Positions 6,742 through 8,709 of a stretch of 8,709 bases of DNA are shown here, one piece after another. How positions within the stretch are numbered: the first letter of the stretch is position 1; every line of letters begins with the position of its first letter. A program made the translations under genes and the position numbers. The stretch comes from Candidatus Dormiibacterota bacterium. Its GTDB lineage: Bacteria; Chloroflexota; Dormibacteria; Aeolococcales; Aeolococcaceae. The DNA lies in NCBI GenBank assembly GCA_003136295.1, contig PLDZ01000163.1:5523-14231 (forward strand), given 5' to 3'. A model generated the notes under the pieces. The model had not been told where the DNA came from. It did not search any database and saw only the letters and a list, made by a program, of their open reading frames with translations.

Positions 6742-6888
6742 TCAGGGGTCATTGCCATTAGCTGTCATGCGGCCTCGCGACGATCGCCGTCGCCTCCTCA
6801 GCAGACATCGGCGGTCCGATGACCGGCTGGTGTCCCCCGCGATCCTGTTCATGGCGGCGAAATCGGTTGCCGTCTGCAGATTGGTCAC
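6742..6888 (-). CDS. Small ORF translationally coupled to tetR; probable single-base frameshift
   Basis: I do not recognise this product. A GTG at 6888 overlaps the tetR stop as GTGA, and GAGGAG lies 6 nt upstream, an arrangement typical of translational coupling. The frame as written gives 48 aa ending at TGA 6742-6744. Its second half turns into an arginine-rich run (LLRRRRRSSRGR) with poor codons, a usual sign of being out of frame. Adding one G to the G5 run at 6834-6838 (C5 on the + strand) would continue the frame as AGGHQPVIGPPMSAEEATAI to TAA 6758-6760, a 43-aa peptide with normal composition and GC-rich third positions. The run may be a sequencing deletion, a real mutation, or a slippery tract. 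No signal peptide or transmembrane helix is visible. That it is expressed is inference from the start signals. Confidence 0.55.
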   Translation of the reverse strand: MTNLQTATDFAAMNRIAGDTSRSSDRRCLLRRRRRSSRGRMTANGNDP

Positions 6889-7601
6889 GGCTGTCTCCTC
6901 GGTGATTTCGGATGTGCGTTCGTCGATTCGCGTGCTGCGCTCTGGTGTTTGGTCCGCGGCCGCGCCGCGGGGCTACTCGACGCGGGAGGTGGCGCGCGAT
7001 CGGAGATCTCGCCGCCGAAGCGGAGTTGCAGGCCCGCGACCATCGATCGGATTGCCAGCTCGATGACCCCGGCTGCTTCCGTCGCGTCCATCCCCCAGAA
7101 GGACCGCAGCAGCTCCCATGACGGTGCCGAATACAGCACTTGCAACGCCCCTGCCGCAGCCCGTTGGGCGTCCGGTGGAGCATCCGGAATGGCGCTTGCT
7201 ACAGTGGCCTCGAACATCGTGCGTCGTTGCGCTTGCTGACGCAGGCGCACCTCGAGTCCCTGTGGGGAATGCAGCATCGCCTGGATGACGGGTGCGCCGG
7301 CGTCGAATCCTGCGAACGATCGACGCATGTCCGACACCAGCTCGTCGGTCGTCCTCGCGCTGAAGTCGACGTGCGTGAGGTGCTCGAGGATCCAGCTCCA
7401 CAGCCCTGCCTGCAGATCGGTGCGCGCCGGGAAGTGACGGTAGACGGTTCGCTCCTGGACGCCTGCCGCCGCGGCCACGGCTGCATATGTGAGGTCGCCG
7501 CCCTCCTCCATGATCGTCACGCAGCCTTCAAGGATCCGAGCCCGGGTTGCTGCCGCCTGCTCCTTTCGCAGCGGTGAGTGGTAGGCGGCCCTCGCTTTCA
7601 T
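6885..7601 (-). CDS. TetR-family transcriptional regulator
   Basis: This 238-aa repressor-type protein has the N-terminal TetR DNA-binding domain: the first helix ATRARILEGCVTIMEEGG (18-35) and the helix-turn-helix YAAVAAAAGVQERTVYRHFP (39-58), which carries the usual TVYRHF end. Residues about 65-195 form the helical ligand-binding domain. The last 38 residues (201-238) are a low-complexity, Pro/Ala/Arg/Ser-rich tail not typical of the family. I chose the ATG at 7601 because the domain begins soon after it and the promoter and operator overlap it. The frame stays open to 7733, but those 44 extra codons cover the promoter region and look non-coding. A 9-bp-arm inverted repeat over the start suggests autoregulation. 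It precedes a coupled small ORF and gdh, and it diverges from the PAS-EAL gene; either could be a target. The ligand is unknown. Confidence 0.9.
   Translation of the reverse strand: MKARAAYHSPLRKEQAAATRARILEGCVTIMEEGGDLTYAAVAAAAGVQERTVYRHFPARTDLQAGLWSWILEHLTHVDFSARTTDELVSDMRRSFAGFDAGAPVIQAMLHSPQGLEVRLRQQAQRRTMFEATVASAIPDAPPDAQRAAAGALQVLYSAPSWELLRSFWGMDATEAAGVIELAIRSMVAGLQLRFGGEISDRAPPPASSSPAARPRTKHQSAARESTNAHPKSPRRQP
6895..6900 (-). promoter_or_regulatory. Shine-Dalgarno site of the tetR-coupled small ORF
   Basis: GAGGAG on the - strand lies inside the end of tetR, 6 nt before the GTG at 6888. It is the main reason for calling the small ORF. Confidence 0.6.
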
Positions 7602-7621
7602 GTCAGGGACAATGACATGAA
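7597..7621. promoter_or_regulatory. Inverted-repeat operator over the tetR start, likely TetR autoregulatory site
   Basis: TTCATGTCA and TGACATGAA are perfect 9-bp arms separated by 7 bp (GGGACAA). The 25-bp element covers the tetR start codon (7599-7601) and the candidate tetR -10. Size and symmetry are typical of TetR-family operators, so the adjacent tetR product is the likely binder. That assignment is inference. Confidence 0.75.
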
Positions 7622-7639
7622 GTTGGTGCCGCCTGTCAA
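7612..7639 (-). promoter_or_regulatory. tetR promoter
   Basis: On the - strand a perfect TTGACA (7639-7634) is followed after 16 bp by TGTCAT (7617-7612). Transcription would start only a few nucleotides before the ATG at 7601. That fits the absence of a Shine-Dalgarno site and points to a leaderless or nearly leaderless mRNA. The -10 lies inside the inverted repeat. Confidence 0.6.
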
Positions 7640-7771
7640 CTAAAGCGGTCACGCGAGACGTCCGATCCGCACCCCCGGATATGACGACGCGCCCACGGCG
7701 AGTCAGATAGTGGGGTGACGAATCGCTCGACACGCCAACTTGGCAGGGACCCGACGGGACAACAATGGTCC

Positions 7772-8709
7772 ATGCGTACAGGTGTGAATCCTTCGTGGCT
7801 CAACTCGTCGTTTGACGGGACCCCACTGGGACCTTCGGGCTCACCAACGGAGAGATTCTTCGACCTTTCCGTGGACATGCTCTGCCTGGCCGGCGTCGAC
7901 GGCTACTTCAAGGTGTTGAACCAAGCGTGGGCCGAGACGCTCGGATACCAGGATGGGGAACTGCTGAGCCAGCCCTTCGTCAGCTTTGTCCATCCCGATG
8001 ACCGCCAGGCCACGATCGAAGCCACCGCCAATGTGGCCGGTGGCAGCAAGCTCATCCACTTTCGAAATCGCTACCGATGCAAGAACGGCACCTATAAGTG
8101 GCTCTCTTGGTCTGCGGCCCCAGCGCTGGCCGACGGGACGATCTATGCCACTGCTCGCGACGTGACGCATGAGGTGAGGGCCGAAGCCACCGGAAAGATC
8201 CGTTCTGAAGAAAAGCGGCTGCGCATCCTCGCGGTCATCGCTGAGGACGCGGTGCGACCCGTTTTTCAGCCTATCGTGAATCTCGCCACTCTGGAGGTCG
8301 GCGGCTATGAGGCGCTGTCGCGATTCGACGCGTCCTCAGGAGGCACGCCCGAGCAGTGGTTTGACGCTGCCGGGGAAGCCGGGCTGGCGCCCGAGCTCGA
8401 GATTCATGCGATCCGTAAGGCCGTCTCGCACGCGTATCAGCTTCCGCACAAAGCCTTCCTGTCCGTGAATGCCTCCCCGGAGACACTCCTGCGTCACGAG
8501 TTCAGCGAACTGGTCGGCGGGCTGCACGGCGAGAGCCTCGTCGTCGAGGTGACCGAGCATGCGGCGGTTGAGGACTACGAACCATTGCAACGAGCGATTG
8601 ATCAGTTGCGCCGGCACGGGGTGCGTCTCGCGATCGACGATGCCGGCGCAGGCTTCGCGAGTCTCAAACACATCGTCAGGCTGCTGCCCGAATTCATCAA
8701 GCTCGATCT
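7772..8709 (+). CDS. PAS-EAL protein, probable cyclic-di-GMP phosphodiesterase (3' end outside window)
   Basis: 312 codons are visible and the frame is open at the window edge. Residues about 27-133 form a PAS sensor domain (VDGYFKVLNQAWAETLGY at 42-59, SFVHPDDR, KNGTYKWLSW at 104-113, ARDVTHE). A charged helical linker (134-158) leads into an EAL domain beginning at VFQPIVNL (164-171). EAL-domain phosphodiesterases cut cyclic di-GMP to pGpG. Catalytic positions seen are E180-A181-L182, N233, E262, D289/D290 in IDDAGAGFASL, and K310 in IKLD; the final Glu and Gln ligands lie beyond the window. There is no GGDEF domain between PAS and EAL and no membrane segment, so it looks like a soluble sensor. 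The start is uncertain: ATG 7772 has only a weak GGGAC upstream, and an in-frame GTG at 7715 is possible. It diverges from tetR. Confidence 0.9.
   Translation, partial: MRTGVNPSWLNSSFDGTPLGPSGSPTERFFDLSVDMLCLAGVDGYFKVLNQAWAETLGYQDGELLSQPFVSFVHPDDRQATIEATANVAGGSKLIHFRNRYRCKNGTYKWLSWSAAPALADGTIYATARDVTHEVRAEATGKIRSEEKRLRILAVIAEDAVRPVFQPIVNLATLEVGGYEALSRFDASSGGTPEQWFDAAGEAGLAPELEIHAIRKAVSHAYQLPHKAFLSVNASPETLLRHEFSELVGGLHGESLVVEVTEHAAVEDYEPLQRAIDQLRRHGVRLAIDDAGAGFASLKHIVRLLPEFIKLD

Noticed and set aside
6777..6793. GCGACG/CGTCGC hairpin as a terminator after tetR
   Set aside because: It lies inside the coupled small ORF, has a short stem with no T tract, and such GC pairs are common by chance at this base composition.
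7602..7733. 44-codon extension of tetR upstream of ATG 7601
   Set aside because: The segment contains the TTGACA promoter and the operator arms and has no ribosome site. The TetR domain begins after ATG 7601.
7765..7815. 16-codon ORF overlapping the PAS-EAL start
   Set aside because: It has only a weak GGGAC upstream and no recognisable peptide features. It is noted as a possible leader ORF but is not supported as a gene.
1..8709. CRISPR array, tRNA or rRNA genes, insertion sequence, phage or defence system
   Set aside because: I saw no regularly spaced repeats, RNA-gene signatures, transposase or integrase motifs, or terminal inverted repeats in the window.

Overview
The window is high-GC DNA with dense coding on both strands. 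Strong Shine-Dalgarno sites mix with apparently leaderless starts, and one operator closely resembles the DasR/NagR 'dre' element. These point to an actinobacterium or a related high-GC lineage such as Chloroflexota or Dormibacterota. I cannot name a genus, and this placement is inference.

Region 1 (1-2416) is an amino-sugar block. It opens with the C-terminal end of a ROK-family protein on the + strand, whose reading frame appears broken by a missing base near position 57. Next comes a convergent ROK sugar kinase on the - strand (228-1193). nagA (N-acetylglucosamine-6-phosphate deacetylase, 1316-2416) diverges from the kinase. The 122-bp kinase/nagA spacer carries a dre-like palindrome at 1294-1309 that overlaps candidate -10 elements facing both ways. 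One GntR-type repressor sensing an amino-sugar phosphate could therefore control both genes. Together they would phosphorylate an amino sugar and deacetylate GlcNAc-6-P, as in use of chitin or recycled peptidoglycan.

Region 2 (2417-3461) is a 239-bp spacer with a candidate promoter, then a 251-aa protein of unknown function (2656-3411). That protein is an internal tandem duplication of a domain of about 115 residues. A strong 14-bp-stem hairpin at 3430-3461 separates it from the convergent genes that follow.

Region 3 (3479-7601) is a run of - strand genes, in transcription order: a TetR-family regulator (6885-7601); a small ORF coupled to it by a GTGA stop/start overlap (6888 downward); an NAD-type glutamate dehydrogenase (5344-6624); and a secreted phospholipase C/acid phosphatase-type phosphoesterase with a C-terminal Ig-like domain (3479-5188). 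A 9-bp-arm inverted repeat (7597-7621) covers the tetR start codon and promoter, so autorepression is likely.

Region 4 (7772 to the window end) is a divergent + strand gene for a PAS-EAL protein, a probable cyclic-di-GMP phosphodiesterase, cut off by the window edge.

The least explained items are the tetR-coupled small ORF, which reads better if one G is added to a G5 run; the tandem-duplicated unknown protein; and the second apparent single-base frameshift in the ROK fragment at the left edge.
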